The notes beneath the pieces were generated by a model that was not told the origin of the DNA, did no database searches, and saw only the letters and a list, made by a program, of their open reading frames with translations. DNA of 48,250 nucleotides from Microbacterium sp. (GTDB lineage Bacteria; Actinomycetota; Actinomycetes; Actinomycetales; Microbacteriaceae): NCBI GenBank assembly GCA_002703245.1, contig NZTV01000071.1:1-48250 (forward strand). Direction: 5' to 3'. Numbering within the stretch: position 1 is the first letter of the stretch; every line of letters starts with the position of its first letter. The position numbers and the translations under genes were made by a program. This document shows positions 1-8,955 of this stretch, one piece after another.

Positions 1-206
1 GAGATAACCCTGCATCCTCGGCCCGCTTCACGCAGTTACGCAGACGATGTCGAAACCGATCATCCCCGTGCGTTCCTTCGTGCGAAGGACCGTTGTCACT
101 CTGTGGAGTTGTCAATCCTCGGATCCATCGGACCCGAGCACATCAGGATACAACGGAAACCGACCCGCCGCCATTCCCTATACGCCCGGATCGACGCGGG
201 TTCCGC

Positions 207-1082
207 TCAGACCGATTCGAGCTCGCCCCGCACGATCGAATCCCCCGAATGGGTCGGGTCACCGTCGAGCGGCTCCTCGGAGATGTCGACCAGCACGAAC
301 TCGTCGATGTCGATGTCGTCGGGGATGGCGAACGTGCCCTCATCCCCTTCCAACTCACCCAGGCTGACGATCGCCGACGCGTCGGCGGTGATCAGCCACA
401 CCTCGCGATACGCGTCGGTGCCGGCCTCGTCGGCGTCGAGTTCGACCGTGATGAGGCGCTCCCCGTCGGGGTCTTCGACCACGACCGCCGTCCCGTATGC
501 GCCGGGATGGTTCGGGAAGGCATCCAGGGCCGCCGCGGCCAGCTCCGTCGGCGCCGGGCGCAACACCGAGGTCACGCCGACGATCGCCAGCCCCGCCGCC
601 ATCGACGCGGCGAGGGCGAACATCAGCTTCGTCCAGCGGGGAACACCCCGGGCAGGACGCGCGTCATCATCCGGGGCGTCCACCGGCGCCACCGACGCCG
701 GGGCATCAGACCGGGACATGTCGGACGCGGTGCGAGCCGGAACGTCGGACGCTGCGGGAGCGGCCGGCGAGACATCGTCGACAGGCGGTGACAGGTCCGC
801 CACCAGCACCGGGTCGACCTCGACCTCGACGGGGTCGGTGACCACGTCGGGTGCCGACACCGCGGGCACCCCCACCTCGGCGGCGATGCGGTCCCATACC
901 CGCTCGGGCGGTGACTCGAGATCTCCGACCGTGAGGGTCGATCGACCCACGAGCACCGCGCGGCGCAGATCCGCGAGCTCCTGGGCGGTCGCCTCGTCCT
1001 CCTGCAGATGCGCCAGTTCGTCGGCCGTGGCCTCTTCGCCCAGCGCAATCAGCGCCAGCCGGTCAGGATCAATGCGCGACAT
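207..1082 (-). CDS. RskA-type anti-sigma factor
   Basis: A single-pass membrane protein of 291 residues that would hold the neighbouring ECF sigma factor inactive at the membrane. The N-terminal about 70 residues form the cytoplasmic sigma-binding part; a long Ala/Pro/Asp-rich linker follows, then one hydrophobic segment at about 151-173 (WTKLMFALAASMAAGLAIVG). The outer domain ends in PTHSGDSIVRGEL, which resembles the C-terminal domain of the RskA (anti-sigma-K) family. No HxxxCxxC zinc motif is present, so it is not a ZAS-type anti-sigma. Its start overlaps the end of the sigma gene by 14 bases, so the pair is translationally coupled. Function rests on family resemblance and pairing. Confidence 0.85.
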   Translation of the reverse strand: MSRIDPDRLALIALGEEATADELAHLQEDEATAQELADLRRAVLVGRSTLTVGDLESPPERVWDRIAAEVGVPAVSAPDVVTDPVEVEVDPVLVADLSPPVDDVSPAAPAASDVPARTASDMSRSDAPASVAPVDAPDDDARPARGVPRWTKLMFALAASMAAGLAIVGVTSVLRPAPTELAAAALDAFPNHPGAYGTAVVVEDPDGERLITVELDADEAGTDAYREVWLITADASAIVSLGELEGDEGTFAIPDDIDIDEFVLVDISEEPLDGDPTHSGDSIVRGELESV

Positions 1083-1617
1083 GACTCACCTCCAGTCGTT
1101 CTCGTAGTCGTTTCAAACTTCGTCTGATGTGGCTCTTCACCGTACCCAAGGGCATCTCGAGCCGGTGGGAGATCTGATCGTGTGTGAGGTCGTCGTAGAA
1201 CGCGAGCCTCACCACCTTCTGCGCGTCCGGTTCCAAGCGGTCGAGTTCATCGGCCAGCAGCAATTGATCAGCCAGATCCACCTCCGAACTGACGAGGCTG
1301 TCGGGATCGGTGTAGTGCTGCATCTCGTCCTGCAACCGCCGCACGCGGGCCCGAGCCTCATGGGTGTCGGCGATCCGACGCCGACAGATGGTCACCAGCC
1401 AGGTCGACAGCTTCGCCTTCGACGGGTCGTACTTCTCCCGCGAGGTCCAGGCCGAAACGAACGTCTTCTGCGTGACGTCCTCCGCGTCGCCCCGGTCACC
1501 GAGTGACCGCAGTGCCAGCGTGAACACGACCGCCGACCACCGGCGGTACACCTCTTCCAGAGCGCTGTCTTCGCCTCGACGGAACCGTTCATACAGATCG
1601 AGTTCGTCGGGATCCAC
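1069..1617 (-). CDS. ECF RNA polymerase sigma factor, SigK-like
   Basis: A 182-residue group IV (ECF) sigma factor. Region 2 is seen around DAEDVTQKTFVSAWTSREKY and region 4 around the helix-turn-helix LTHDQISHRLEMPLGTVKSH near the C-terminus. It should redirect RNA polymerase when released by the RskA-like protein encoded next to it. The frame is open further upstream to 1773, but that extension overlaps the sortase gene and is not sigma-like. I chose the GTG at 1617 because it gives the usual family length and has a purine-rich AGGTGG just before it. GTGs at 1644 and 1641 are alternatives. It sits last but one in the DUF4397-sortase-sigma-anti-sigma operon. Confidence 0.85.
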   Translation of the reverse strand: MDPDELDLYERFRRGEDSALEEVYRRWSAVVFTLALRSLGDRGDAEDVTQKTFVSAWTSREKYDPSKAKLSTWLVTICRRRIADTHEARARVRRLQDEMQHYTDPDSLVSSEVDLADQLLLADELDRLEPDAQKVVRLAFYDDLTHDQISHRLEMPLGTVKSHIRRSLKRLRERLEVSHVAH

Positions 1618-1654
1618 GACGCCACCTGCCTCTCGGGTCACCACCTCGGGCGAC

Positions 1655-2293
1655 TCAGGCGGGGACGGCGATCGCGACCACGTTGTCCTGGTACCGGCCC
1701 GTGGCGGAATCGAACGCTCCACCGCAGGTGATGAGGACAAGTGTGCCCTGTCCATCGCGAGAGAACAGCTCATTGACGGGTAGCTCCGCTTTCGGGTAGT
1801 AGGTCACGCTCTGCACGATGTACCGGTGGACCGTCCCCTCGGCGTCGACGACCTCGACCTGCTCCCCCGGTCCCAGATCGCGCAGACCACTGAAGGGGCC
1901 GATGGGATAGCCGGGGGCGTCCACGTGTGCCGAGATGACCGTGTTGCCCTGCTCACTGGAAGGATCCGAGCCCCACCGGTACCACCCGGCGACGGCGGGA
2001 TCGACGGGCAATTCCATGAATCCGCCCTCCTCGACGCCGACATCCACCACGGGAACCTCGGCACCGATCGCCGGGATGCTGACGAGCGTCGGAGCAACGG
2101 AGCGTCGCGGCGGCGAGGGAGTCGCCGCCGCGACCGGCACCTCCACCGACGCTGTCGGGGCCGGTGCCGCCGCGGTGCGGACAGGGGTGGGGGTCGCCGT
2201 GGGGGAATCGGCGACGGCCATCTGCCCGCACCCGGTCAGGGCAAGGGCGATCGCGACGGGGGCGAGGCCCGTCGCGATCACCGTGCGAAACAT
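1655..2293 (-). CDS. Lipoprotein class F-type sortase
   Basis: A 212-residue transpeptidase of the sortase superfamily, predicted to act outside the membrane on surface proteins. The N-terminus is a signal peptide with lipobox LTGC (Cys22), so it is probably lipid-anchored rather than held by a transmembrane helix. A Pro/Thr/Ala-rich linker (about 30-65) precedes the catalytic domain. The expected triad is visible: His123 in SAHVDAP, Cys190 in LITCGG and Arg200 in TGRYQDN. It lies 8 bases after the DUF4397 gene and about 37 bases before the sigma gene, so the four genes look co-transcribed. The DUF4397 protein next door is its most likely partner or substrate (inference). Confidence 0.85.
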   Translation of the reverse strand: MFRTVIATGLAPVAIALALTGCGQMAVADSPTATPTPVRTAAAPAPTASVEVPVAAATPSPPRRSVAPTLVSIPAIGAEVPVVDVGVEEGGFMELPVDPAVAGWYRWGSDPSSEQGNTVISAHVDAPGYPIGPFSGLRDLGPGEQVEVVDAEGTVHRYIVQSVTYYPKAELPVNELFSRDGQGTLVLITCGGAFDSATGRYQDNVVAIAVPA

Positions 2294-2301
2294 CCGGGGC
2301 T

Positions 2302-3126
2302 TCAGCGCTCGGCCCGCTTGCGGGAGACGACCACGACCGAGGTGGCCACGGCCGCGGCGACACCGAAGGCTCCGACGACGAGCAGCGTCTGCATCATCGC
2401 GTCACGCTCGGCCAGCTGTCCACCGGTTCCCGAGGGGACACCGTCGGGTGCCGAGTGGAGTCCGTCGACGGTCTGCACGGCGAGCTGGAGGTTCTCGTCC
2501 TCCAGGCTGCCCCATGCGTAGACGATGGTCAGCACGCCCTCTTCGACGGCGACGTCGGCGGGGCCGATGACGGGATCAGTGGTGCCGGTGGCGGCGACGG
2601 AGGCCGAGATGGTTCCGGCGGCAAGGTCGAGGCTGGCCTCTTCGGGGTTGGAGAGGTTCTCGATCACCGGGGTGTCACCGGCGAGCACGTCCACCGCGGG
2701 GGCAGCGGCATCGTGACGAACGGTCAGTCGGCCTTCGCCGGCGGCGGTCTCGGAGATGTCGTTGACATAGGGGGTGACGGTCGGATCGCCGCCCTCGGTG
2801 AGGTGGGCCACCGCGGTGTAGCTGGTGTTGGCCTCGAGGGTCACGCTGATCGGACCGAGGATCGGATCGCTGTCGTCGGCGGCATCCGTCGCCGTCAAGG
2901 CGACTTCGTAGTCGCCGGCAGCGAGATCCAACGGACCGGCGAGGTCTCCCGGCTGGAAGTCGTCGAGGGTCAGTTCCCCGTTGACGTAGACGTCGACGGG
3001 GGTGTCGGGGATGCCGTGGAGCACCGAAAGGTCGGCGGTGGTGTCCGAGATGGCGTAGGCGGGGGCCGCGAGTCCGAAAGCGGCGATGGCTCCGGCAGCG
3101 ATTCCCGCTGCGAGGGTCTTACGCAC
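2302..3126 (-). CDS. DUF4397 surface protein with C-terminal sorting-like signal
   Basis: A 274-residue secreted protein. The start is the GTG at 3126, which has a perfect AAGGAGG six bases upstream and opens a typical signal peptide ending near APAYA. The body holds two related beta-rich stretches of the DUF4397 type (LSVLHGIPDTPVDVYVNG and, later, LTVRHDAAAPAVDVLAG). The C-terminus has VPSGTGG, about ten residues, a hydrophobic helix (TLLVVGAFGVAAAVATSVVVV) and the basic tail RKRAER. This is the layout of a cell-wall sorting signal but without a canonical LPXTG. It is the first gene of the sortase/sigma operon. The molecular function of DUF4397 is not known to me. Confidence 0.8.
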   Translation of the reverse strand: MRKTLAAGIAAGAIAAFGLAAPAYAISDTTADLSVLHGIPDTPVDVYVNGELTLDDFQPGDLAGPLDLAAGDYEVALTATDAADDSDPILGPISVTLEANTSYTAVAHLTEGGDPTVTPYVNDISETAAGEGRLTVRHDAAAPAVDVLAGDTPVIENLSNPEEASLDLAAGTISASVAATGTTDPVIGPADVAVEEGVLTIVYAWGSLEDENLQLAVQTVDGLHSAPDGVPSGTGGQLAERDAMMQTLLVVGAFGVAAAVATSVVVVSRKRAER

Positions 3127-3154
3127 GATAATCCTCCTTGATCGATGGCGGCTG

Positions 3155-3181
3155 ATTACCGCCTGACATGAGGTGTATTCC
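3155..3181 (-). promoter_or_regulatory. Candidate ECF-type promoter of the DUF4397-sortase-sigma operon
   Basis: Read on the minus strand, GGAATA (3176-3181) and GGTAAT (3155-3160) are separated by 15 bases. The start codon at 3126 lies about 28 bases beyond the -10-like element, leaving room for the AAGGAGG ribosome site. GGAAT-type -35 elements are typical of ECF sigma factors, so autoregulation by the sigma factor in the operon is possible. This is pattern matching only. Confidence 0.3.
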
Positions 3182-3284
3182 CGGACGATGGGCGATTCGG
3201 ATGCAGCCGGACGAGAAAAACTCCCGAGAGAGCCGAAGACCGGCACCGAGGGGACGACTAATCAACCCTCATGGGCGCCGCGAC

Positions 3285-3500
3285 TCAACCCGTGACCGGC
3301 AACGAGGGGACGCCGCCGTCGTCCGTCGAGGTGACGCCCATCATGGGGGCCACGACGGTGGTGGAGACGATGGCGGCAAGACCGACCACTGTCGCGAGGG
3401 CGACCGAGGCGACGAGGATCTTCAGGGCCACGCTCTTCCGGCCCGATGTCTCCCGGGCTGATGCCGTCCGGGCCGATGTCTCTGGAACCGACGTCTTCAT
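3285..3500 (-). CDS. Small membrane protein ending in LPVTG
   Basis: A 71-residue protein. It has a short basic/Thr-rich N-terminus (ETSARTASARETSGRKS, coded by an imperfect 15-base direct repeat), one long hydrophobic segment (about residues 26-50, ILVASVALATVVGLAAIVST) and a short tail that ends exactly at SLPVTG before the stop. Codon third positions are GC-rich, as in real genes nearby. I chose ATG 3500, which starts 49 bases after the smpB stop; the open frame extends to 3596 but overlaps smpB. The upstream ribosome site is weak. The terminal LPVTG matches the classical sortase recognition motif and the gene lies next to a sortase operon, but no membrane anchor follows the motif. Function unknown. 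Confidence 0.55.
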   Translation of the reverse strand: MKTSVPETSARTASARETSGRKSVALKILVASVALATVVGLAAIVSTTVVAPMMGVTSTDDGGVPSLPVTG

Positions 3501-3549
3501 CCCGCGCCAGGTTATCGTGACCGCCGCAAGGCGTCCAGCGGGCGTCGGA

Positions 3550-4026
3550 TCACTCCCCGAGACGGTTGCGGGTGCGCATGGCGCGTTCGGCCTCACGCTT
3601 GTCCTGACGCTCCCGCAGAGTCTGGCGCTTGTCGTACTCGGCCTTACCCTTCGCGATCGCGATCTCGACTTTCGCCCGACCGTCGCTGAAGTACAGCCGC
3701 AACGGAACGAGCGTGTAGCCGCCGGCGGACGCGGCGTGACCCAGACGTTCGATCTCGTCCTTGTGCAACAGCAGCTTGCGCACGCGCTTGGCGGCGTGGT
3801 TGGTCCAATGCCCCTGCGAGTACTGCGGAATGTTCACCGCATCCAGGAACGCCTCGCCCTTGTCGACGTAGGCATAACCGTCGGTCAGGTTCGCACGCCC
3901 TTCGCGCAACGACTTCACCTCGGTACCCATGAGCACCAGACCCGCCTCATAGGTCTTCTCGATCGTGTAGTCGTGGCGGGCGCGACGGTTGGTCGCGACG
4001 ACCTTCTCTCCGCGTTCCCGGACCAT
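3550..4026 (-). CDS. smpB: SsrA-binding protein SmpB
   Basis: A 158-residue protein that binds tmRNA and delivers it to stalled ribosomes for trans-translation. Family hallmarks are plain: [20 protein letters not shown] near the start, [19 protein letters not shown], and [20 protein letters not shown] in the basic C-terminal tail. The length is normal for the family. It stands downstream of ftsX with about 100 bases between, in the common actinobacterial order prfB-ftsE-ftsX-smpB. The tmRNA gene ssrA, often next to smpB, is not seen in the flanking sequence. Confidence 0.97.
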   Translation of the reverse strand: MVRERGEKVVATNRRARHDYTIEKTYEAGLVLMGTEVKSLREGRANLTDGYAYVDKGEAFLDAVNIPQYSQGHWTNHAAKRVRKLLLHKDEIERLGHAASAGGYTLVPLRLYFSDGRAKVEIAIAKGKAEYDKRQTLRERQDKREAERAMRTRNRLGE

Positions 4027-4128
4027 GATGACTCCTCGAGGTGACTGATGCCGCCGATTGGCAGCCTGTCAGTCTAGCAAGCCTGCACCTCCGGCCCCCG
4101 CTGCCCGTGCGGGCACCCGCGGGACACG

Positions 4129-5046
4129 TCAGGCCCGCAGCCAGCGTCGGATCGCAAAGCTCGCCGAGAACGCCGCCAGCACCGCACCGATCACGATGAG
4201 CACCGGCACGACCAGCAACGCATCGCCGATGTCGACCCACGTGGTCACGAACTCCACCCGGTCGCGGAGGTACTCCTCCACACCGAAGTGGACCCCGGCG
4301 AGCACGGCGCCACTGGCAAGCACCGATCCGAGCAACGCCGCGAAGACACCCTCGAGCACGAACGGCGTCTGGATGAAACGGTTCGACGCACCGACCAGGC
4401 GCATGATGCCCAGCTCTCGCCTGCGGGCATATGCCGACAGTCGAATGGTCGTTGCGATCAGCAGGACCGCCGCGATCAGCATCAGCACGGCGATCCCGAC
4501 CGCGATGTAGGTGGCGATCGTCAGCGCGGAGAACAACGGATCAAGGTACTGAAGCTGATCGGCGACCTCTTCGACCCCGTCCATACCCGCGAACGCCTCG
4601 ATCAGCACGTCGGACTGACGTTGGTCGACGAGGTTGATCCAGAACGTCTGGTTCATCTGCTCGGGCGAGATGATGTTCGCGTAATCCTCACCCAGCAGCT
4701 CCAGGGCGTTCGCGTACGCCTCGTCCTGATCCTCGAACCGCACATCGCGGATCAGCGGCTCCAGCGCGGCCCCGTCGAGGGTCTCCTGCACCTGCGCGAT
4801 CTGGTCTTCGGTGGCCACACCACCCGAACACGTCGCGGTCTGCTGCGATACAGACGTGCACATGTACACGGCCACCTGGGCACGATCCACCCAGTAGTCG
4901 CGCATCGTGCTGATCTGCATCTGCATGAGCATCGCCGCACCGACGAAGGTGAGCGAGACGAAAGTGACCAGCACCACCGACACGACCATCGACGCGTTGC
5001 GGCGAAGCCCGCCGAGCGCCTCGGCGAGGACCAGACGGAATCTCAC
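4129..5046 (-). CDS. ftsX: Cell division ABC transporter permease FtsX
   Basis: The 305-residue membrane half of the FtsEX complex, which transmits ATP-driven conformational change across the membrane to peptidoglycan hydrolases at the septum. The topology fits FtsX: one N-terminal helix (SMVVSVVLVTFVSLTFVGAA), an extracellular domain of about 120 residues, then three further helices. The outer domain carries two cysteines 10 apart (CTSVSQQTATC) that could form a disulfide. The cytoplasmic loop RRRELGIMRLVGAS before the third helix is a typical FtsX/MacB motif. The gene overlaps ftsE by four bases (ATGA), indicating coupled translation. Confidence 0.96.
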   Translation of the reverse strand: MRFRLVLAEALGGLRRNASMVVSVVLVTFVSLTFVGAAMLMQMQISTMRDYWVDRAQVAVYMCTSVSQQTATCSGGVATEDQIAQVQETLDGAALEPLIRDVRFEDQDEAYANALELLGEDYANIISPEQMNQTFWINLVDQRQSDVLIEAFAGMDGVEEVADQLQYLDPLFSALTIATYIAVGIAVLMLIAAVLLIATTIRLSAYARRRELGIMRLVGASNRFIQTPFVLEGVFAALLGSVLASGAVLAGVHFGVEEYLRDRVEFVTTWVDIGDALLVVPVLIVIGAVLAAFSASFAIRRWLRA

Positions 5047-6320
5047 GAGGTCGGCCCCACTTCGTCCTGGTCGCCCGTGCCGAGGCCGAGCCGGTCGGCC
5101 AGACCCAACTCTTCCACCTCGACCTCGGGGATGTCTATGACCGGTACCGGCTGCGTCCGGTGCACCCGTCCCTCCGTGTCGGATTCCGAGGCGTCGGCAC
5201 GGTCCGCCTCCCCCACCGACACGCCCGTCGAGGCGACGTCCGACGGGGGAACGGTCGCGTCGGTGGTCGCGGGCGCGACCGGCGCGGCGGATGCGGCGGG
5301 TTCCGGCGTCGCGGTGGTCGCATCGGGTGCGGGGCGATCGGCGGAGGAAGCCGCCGGAGCGGACGCCGCGGCCGGTCGGGTCGAGCCGCTCGCGGACGGG
5401 GCGGATGGCGCCGGAGGGGCGGACGCGGCGGGAGCGGACGATGCAGTGGACGGGGACGCCGCAGTGGACGCGGATGCCGCGGCGGGGGCAGCCTCGGCGG
5501 CGGGACGCGTGATGCCCGGCTCGACCCCGCGGGCGATCGACGCCGCGGCCTCGCGCTGCACCTCGAGCACCTCGGTGAGCGCGGCCACCGCGGCGGCACC
5601 GCGCACCGGCTCGGGCGCGAGGGTCGGCAGGCCGGAGGTGTCGCCGTAGCCGCCGTGACTGTCGTCGCGCATCATGACGCCGTTCTTCAACTCGATCACC
5701 CGTCGTTGCATCTGATCGACGAAGTTCGCCTCGTGGGTGGCCATGACCACCGTCGTGCCGCCGGCGTTGATGCGTGCGAGCAGCCGCATGATGTCGATCG
5801 ACGTGGCCGGATCGAGGTTCCCGGTCGGCTCGTCCGCGAGCAACACCTGCGGGCGGTTCACGAGCGCACGGGCGATCGCCACACGCTGCTGCTCACCGCC
5901 GGAGAGTTCGTGCGGCATCCGCTTCTCCTTGCCGGCGAGCCCGACGAGGGCGAGCACCTCGGGCACGGCCTGCTGGATGAACGCGCGCGAGGACCCGATC
6001 ACCTGGAGGGTGAAGGCGACGTTCTGGAAGACGGTCTTGCCGGGAAGCAACCGGAAGTCTTGGAACACCGCACCGACGTGACGGCGGAAGTACGGGACCT
6101 TACGGCTCGACAGGGTGCGCAGGTCGCGGCCGAGCACGACGACGCGCCCGTCGCTGGGCACCTCTTCGCGCAGGATGAGGCGCAGACACGACGACTTGCC
6201 CGACCCCGAGGCGCCGACGAGGAAGACGAACTCTCCGCGGAGGACCTCGAAGTCGACGTTGTCGAGCGCCGGGCTCTTCGTGCCTCGATAGCGCTTGGTG
6301 ACGTTTTCGAACCGGATCAT
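5043..6320 (-). CDS. ftsE: Cell division ATP-binding protein FtsE with long disordered tail
   Basis: The ATPase of FtsEX. The first about 225 residues are a complete ABC nucleotide-binding domain with Walker A GASGSGKSS, signature LSGGEQQRVAIAR, Walker B VLLADEPTGNLDP and the H-loop ATHEA. Ordinary FtsE stops there. This one continues for about 200 residues of Ala/Ser/Pro-rich low-complexity sequence and ends with a short, less biased segment (IDIPEVEVEELGLADRLGLG) that looks like a conserved amphipathic tail. The frame is continuous and overlaps ftsX by four bases, so the tail is truly translated rather than a separate gene. The role of the tail is unknown; it may dock septal proteins (inference). 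Confidence 0.95.
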   Translation of the reverse strand: MIRFENVTKRYRGTKSPALDNVDFEVLRGEFVFLVGASGSGKSSCLRLILREEVPSDGRVVVLGRDLRTLSSRKVPYFRRHVGAVFQDFRLLPGKTVFQNVAFTLQVIGSSRAFIQQAVPEVLALVGLAGKEKRMPHELSGGEQQRVAIARALVNRPQVLLADEPTGNLDPATSIDIMRLLARINAGGTTVVMATHEANFVDQMQRRVIELKNGVMMRDDSHGGYGDTSGLPTLAPEPVRGAAAVAALTEVLEVQREAAASIARGVEPGITRPAAEAAPAAASASTAASPSTASSAPAASAPPAPSAPSASGSTRPAAASAPAASSADRPAPDATTATPEPAASAAPVAPATTDATVPPSDVASTGVSVGEADRADASESDTEGRVHRTQPVPVIDIPEVEVEELGLADRLGLGTGDQDEVGPTS

Positions 6321-6465
6321 GGCGAATCGAGCCTAAGCGAGCGCATCCGCCACACCCTCAGCGACACCCGCGCGGCGCGCGCACATCACCGATGCACAGG
6401 AACGGCGGTCGGGCGGGGCGCCGGGTCGCACCGCCGCGCGGAGCCCGTCACGAGCCGGGACGCGC

Positions 6466-7578
6466 TCAGTCGTCGTCGTCCTTGCGCTTGCGCCAGCGGA
6501 TGCCCGCGGCGATGAAACCGTCGAGGTCCCCGTCGAACACCGTCGCGGGGTTTCCCACCTCGTGTCCGGTGCGCAGGTCCTTCACGAGCTGCTGGCCGTA
6601 GAGGAAGTAGGAGCGCATCTGATCGCCCCAGCTGGCGGTGATGGTGCCCGCGAGCTCCTTCTTCTTCGCCGCCTCCTCCTCCTTCTGCAACAGCATCAGG
6701 CGGGTCTGCAGTACGCGCATCGCGGCGGCGCGGTTCTGGATCTGCGACTTCTCGTTCTGCATCGACACGACGATGCCGGTCGGAAGGTGGGTCAGCCGCA
6801 CCGCCGAGTCGGTCGTGTTCACCGACTGACCGCCCGGGCCCGACGAACGGAAGACGTCGACACGGATGTCGTTCTCGGGGATGTCGACCTCCTGGGCCTC
6901 CTCCATCACCGGGATGACCTCGACCGCGGCGAAGCTGGTCTGACGCTTGTCGGCGCCGCCGAACGGACTGATGCGCGCGAGGCGGTGCGTGCCGGCCTCG
7001 ACCGACAGGGTGCCGTAGGCATACGGTGCGTCGATCTCGAAGGTCGCCGACTTGATGCCCGCACCCTCGGCGTAGGAGGTGTCCATGACCTTCGTCTTGT
7101 AGCCGTGACGTTCGGCCCAGCGCAGGTACATGCGCAACAGCATCTCGGCGAAGTCGGTCGCGTCGTCGCCGCCGGCGCCGGAGCGGATCGTCACGACCGC
7201 CGACCGGTCGTCGTACTCGCCGTCCAAGAGCGTCTGCACCTCGAGCTGGTTGACGACGTCTTCGAGCTCGGCCAGTTCGTGACGGGCCTCCTCGGCCGAT
7301 TCCTCATCGTCCATCTCGACGGCGAGTTCGACGAGCACCTCGAGGTCGTCGATGCGCTTTTCCAGTTCGGTGATCCGCTTCAGCTCGTGCTGGCGGTGGC
7401 TCAGCGCGCTGGTGACCTTCTGCGCGTTCTCGACGTCGTCCCAGAGGTCGGGCGCTGCGGCTTCGTCGTTGAGCCGGGCGATCTCCTTCTCGAGCGCGTC
7501 GACATCGACGACGGCCTTGATATCGGAGAAGGTCGAACGCAGGGCCTGGATGTCGGCGGACATATCGAGTTCAAGCAT
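6466..7578 (-). CDS. prfB: Peptide chain release factor 2
   Basis: A 370-residue class I release factor recognising UGA and UAA. The stop-codon-reading tripeptide SPF is at 204-206 and the peptidyl-hydrolysis motif GGQ at 249-251 ([13 protein letters not shown]). The coding frame is uninterrupted from ATG 7578 (GGAG seven bases upstream), so the programmed +1 frameshift known from E. coli prfB is absent, as usual in actinobacteria. It heads the prfB-ftsE-ftsX-smpB group; the 145 bases between prfB and ftsE hold no gene and could contain a promoter for ftsEX. Confidence 0.97.
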   Translation of the reverse strand: MLELDMSADIQALRSTFSDIKAVVDVDALEKEIARLNDEAAAPDLWDDVENAQKVTSALSHRQHELKRITELEKRIDDLEVLVELAVEMDDEESAEEARHELAELEDVVNQLEVQTLLDGEYDDRSAVVTIRSGAGGDDATDFAEMLLRMYLRWAERHGYKTKVMDTSYAEGAGIKSATFEIDAPYAYGTLSVEAGTHRLARISPFGGADKRQTSFAAVEVIPVMEEAQEVDIPENDIRVDVFRSSGPGGQSVNTTDSAVRLTHLPTGIVVSMQNEKSQIQNRAAAMRVLQTRLMLLQKEEEAAKKKELAGTITASWGDQMRSYFLYGQQLVKDLRTGHEVGNPATVFDGDLDGFIAAGIRWRKRKDDDD

Positions 7579-7682
7579 GGCGCTCCAGCCTACCGCCGTC
7601 AGGCCGCCTCCCGCGGCGTCAAGCCTGTGGGCGGGGCAGAGAGACAGCCGCCGGACGCGCGCCGGGGTATCGTCGGGGCGAC

Positions 7683-8951
7683 ATGACCGACTCTGCGGGG
7701 CGCATCCTCACCCGTTTCGCGCCGATGATCTACGGCCCCACCCTGTTGTTCGCCGTGGGGCTGGGCGCCGTCCTCCCCCTCATCCCGGTGATCGCCGCCG
7801 ACCGTGGCGCGAGCCTGGCGGCGGCGGCACTCGTCGCGGCGGCCGTGGTGATCGGCCAACTCGTCGGCAACATCCCCGCCGGCTACGCCGTGGCGCGCCT
7901 GGGCGAACGGGTCACCATGGTGATCGCCGGATTCCTGGGCCTGGCCGGCGTCATCGGCATGGCCCTCACGCCCGGCCTGGTCGCCTTCACCCTGTCGGTG
8001 TTCGTCGTGGGCCTGAGCGCCGCCGCATTCGGGCTGGCGCGACACTCGTTCATGACCACGCGGGTGCCGTTGTCGTTCCGCGCCCGCGCCCTGTCGCTGC
8101 TCGGAGGCACCTTCCGTCTCGGCTCGTTCACCGGCCCGTTCCTCGCCGCCGCCCTCCTGGCGGTGTTCGGCGACGAGCACGCCACGATCTGGTTCTTCGC
8201 CGCGTGCCTGGTCGGGACGATCCTCCTGGTGCTCTTCGGACCCGACCCGGAGACCGCCGTCAGCGCCCCCGACCCGCGCCGCGACGAGCGCGACCACGAA
8301 GACACCGGCGAGGTGGTCACGGGGCCAGTGGCCACCACCGGCGCGCGCGACGGCGTCTTCCGCACCATGTGGCGATACCGCACGGTGCTCTCCCGCCTGG
8401 GTCTGGCCGCCGCCTCGCTGTCGGCGGCGCGCGCCGCACGCTCGGTCGTCCTCCCCCTGTGGGGTGTCTCGATCGGCCTCGACGCGCAGACGATCGCCCT
8501 CGTGGTCGGGGTCTCGGGGGCGATCGACTTCGCGCTGTTCTACGCCAGCGGCCAGGTGATGGACCGCTTCGGCCGACTGTGGGCGGCGCTTCCGGCGATG
8601 ATCCTCATGGGGTCGGGGTTCGCCGCCCTCGCCTTCACCCACGACGGGGACCAGGCGGCGATGTGGTTCGCGATGTTCGCCGCCGTGCTCGGTGTCGGAA
8701 ACGGCCTGTCCAGCGGCATCCTGCTCACCCTGGGCGCCGATGTGGCTCCCCCGACCGACCCCGCACCGTTCCTGGGATCGTGGCGCACCCTCAGCGACGC
8801 CGGCGGCGCGCTCGCGCCCGTGCTGGTCTCGGCGATCACCGCGCTCGCCTCGTTGCCGATCGCCGTGGGCGCGATGGGGTTGGTCGCCTTCGCCGGGGCC
8901 GGCGCGTTCCTGCGCTGGGTCCCGCGGTTCGTGCCCCGGGTGCGAGACTGA
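7683..8951 (+). CDS. MFS transporter
   Basis: A 422-residue major facilitator superfamily protein with about twelve hydrophobic segments in two blocks of six, joined by a charged loop at about residues 195-218 ([15 protein letters not shown]). The loop after the second helix has [11 protein letters not shown], close to the MFS motif A. The substrate cannot be told from sequence; it resembles drug or metabolite efflux permeases. The ATG at 7683 is not preceded by a Shine-Dalgarno sequence but by TATCGT nine bases upstream, so the transcript may be leaderless. It is divergent from prfB. Confidence 0.85.
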   Translation: MTDSAGRILTRFAPMIYGPTLLFAVGLGAVLPLIPVIAADRGASLAAAALVAAAVVIGQLVGNIPAGYAVARLGERVTMVIAGFLGLAGVIGMALTPGLVAFTLSVFVVGLSAAAFGLARHSFMTTRVPLSFRARALSLLGGTFRLGSFTGPFLAAALLAVFGDEHATIWFFAACLVGTILLVLFGPDPETAVSAPDPRRDERDHEDTGEVVTGPVATTGARDGVFRTMWRYRTVLSRLGLAAASLSAARAARSVVLPLWGVSIGLDAQTIALVVGVSGAIDFALFYASGQVMDRFGRLWAALPAMILMGSGFAALAFTHDGDQAAMWFAMFAAVLGVGNGLSSGILLTLGADVAPPTDPAPFLGSWRTLSDAGGALAPVLVSAITALASLPIAVGAMGLVAFAGAGAFLRWVPRFVPRVRD

Positions 8952-8955
8952 CGCG

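Noticed and set aside
1..206. Gene at the left edge of the window
   Set aside because: Frames here are short, Arg/Pro-rich and without domain or ribosome site; I see only downstream sequence of the anti-sigma gene and nothing clear.
3127..3549. tmRNA (ssrA) next to smpB
   Set aside because: The stretch after smpB has no tmRNA ends, no tRNA-like domain and no tag sequence; it is better explained by the small LPVTG protein and the operon promoter.
6466..7578. Programmed frameshift in prfB
   Set aside because: The frame is open from ATG through GGQ without an internal stop or slippery CUUUGA site.
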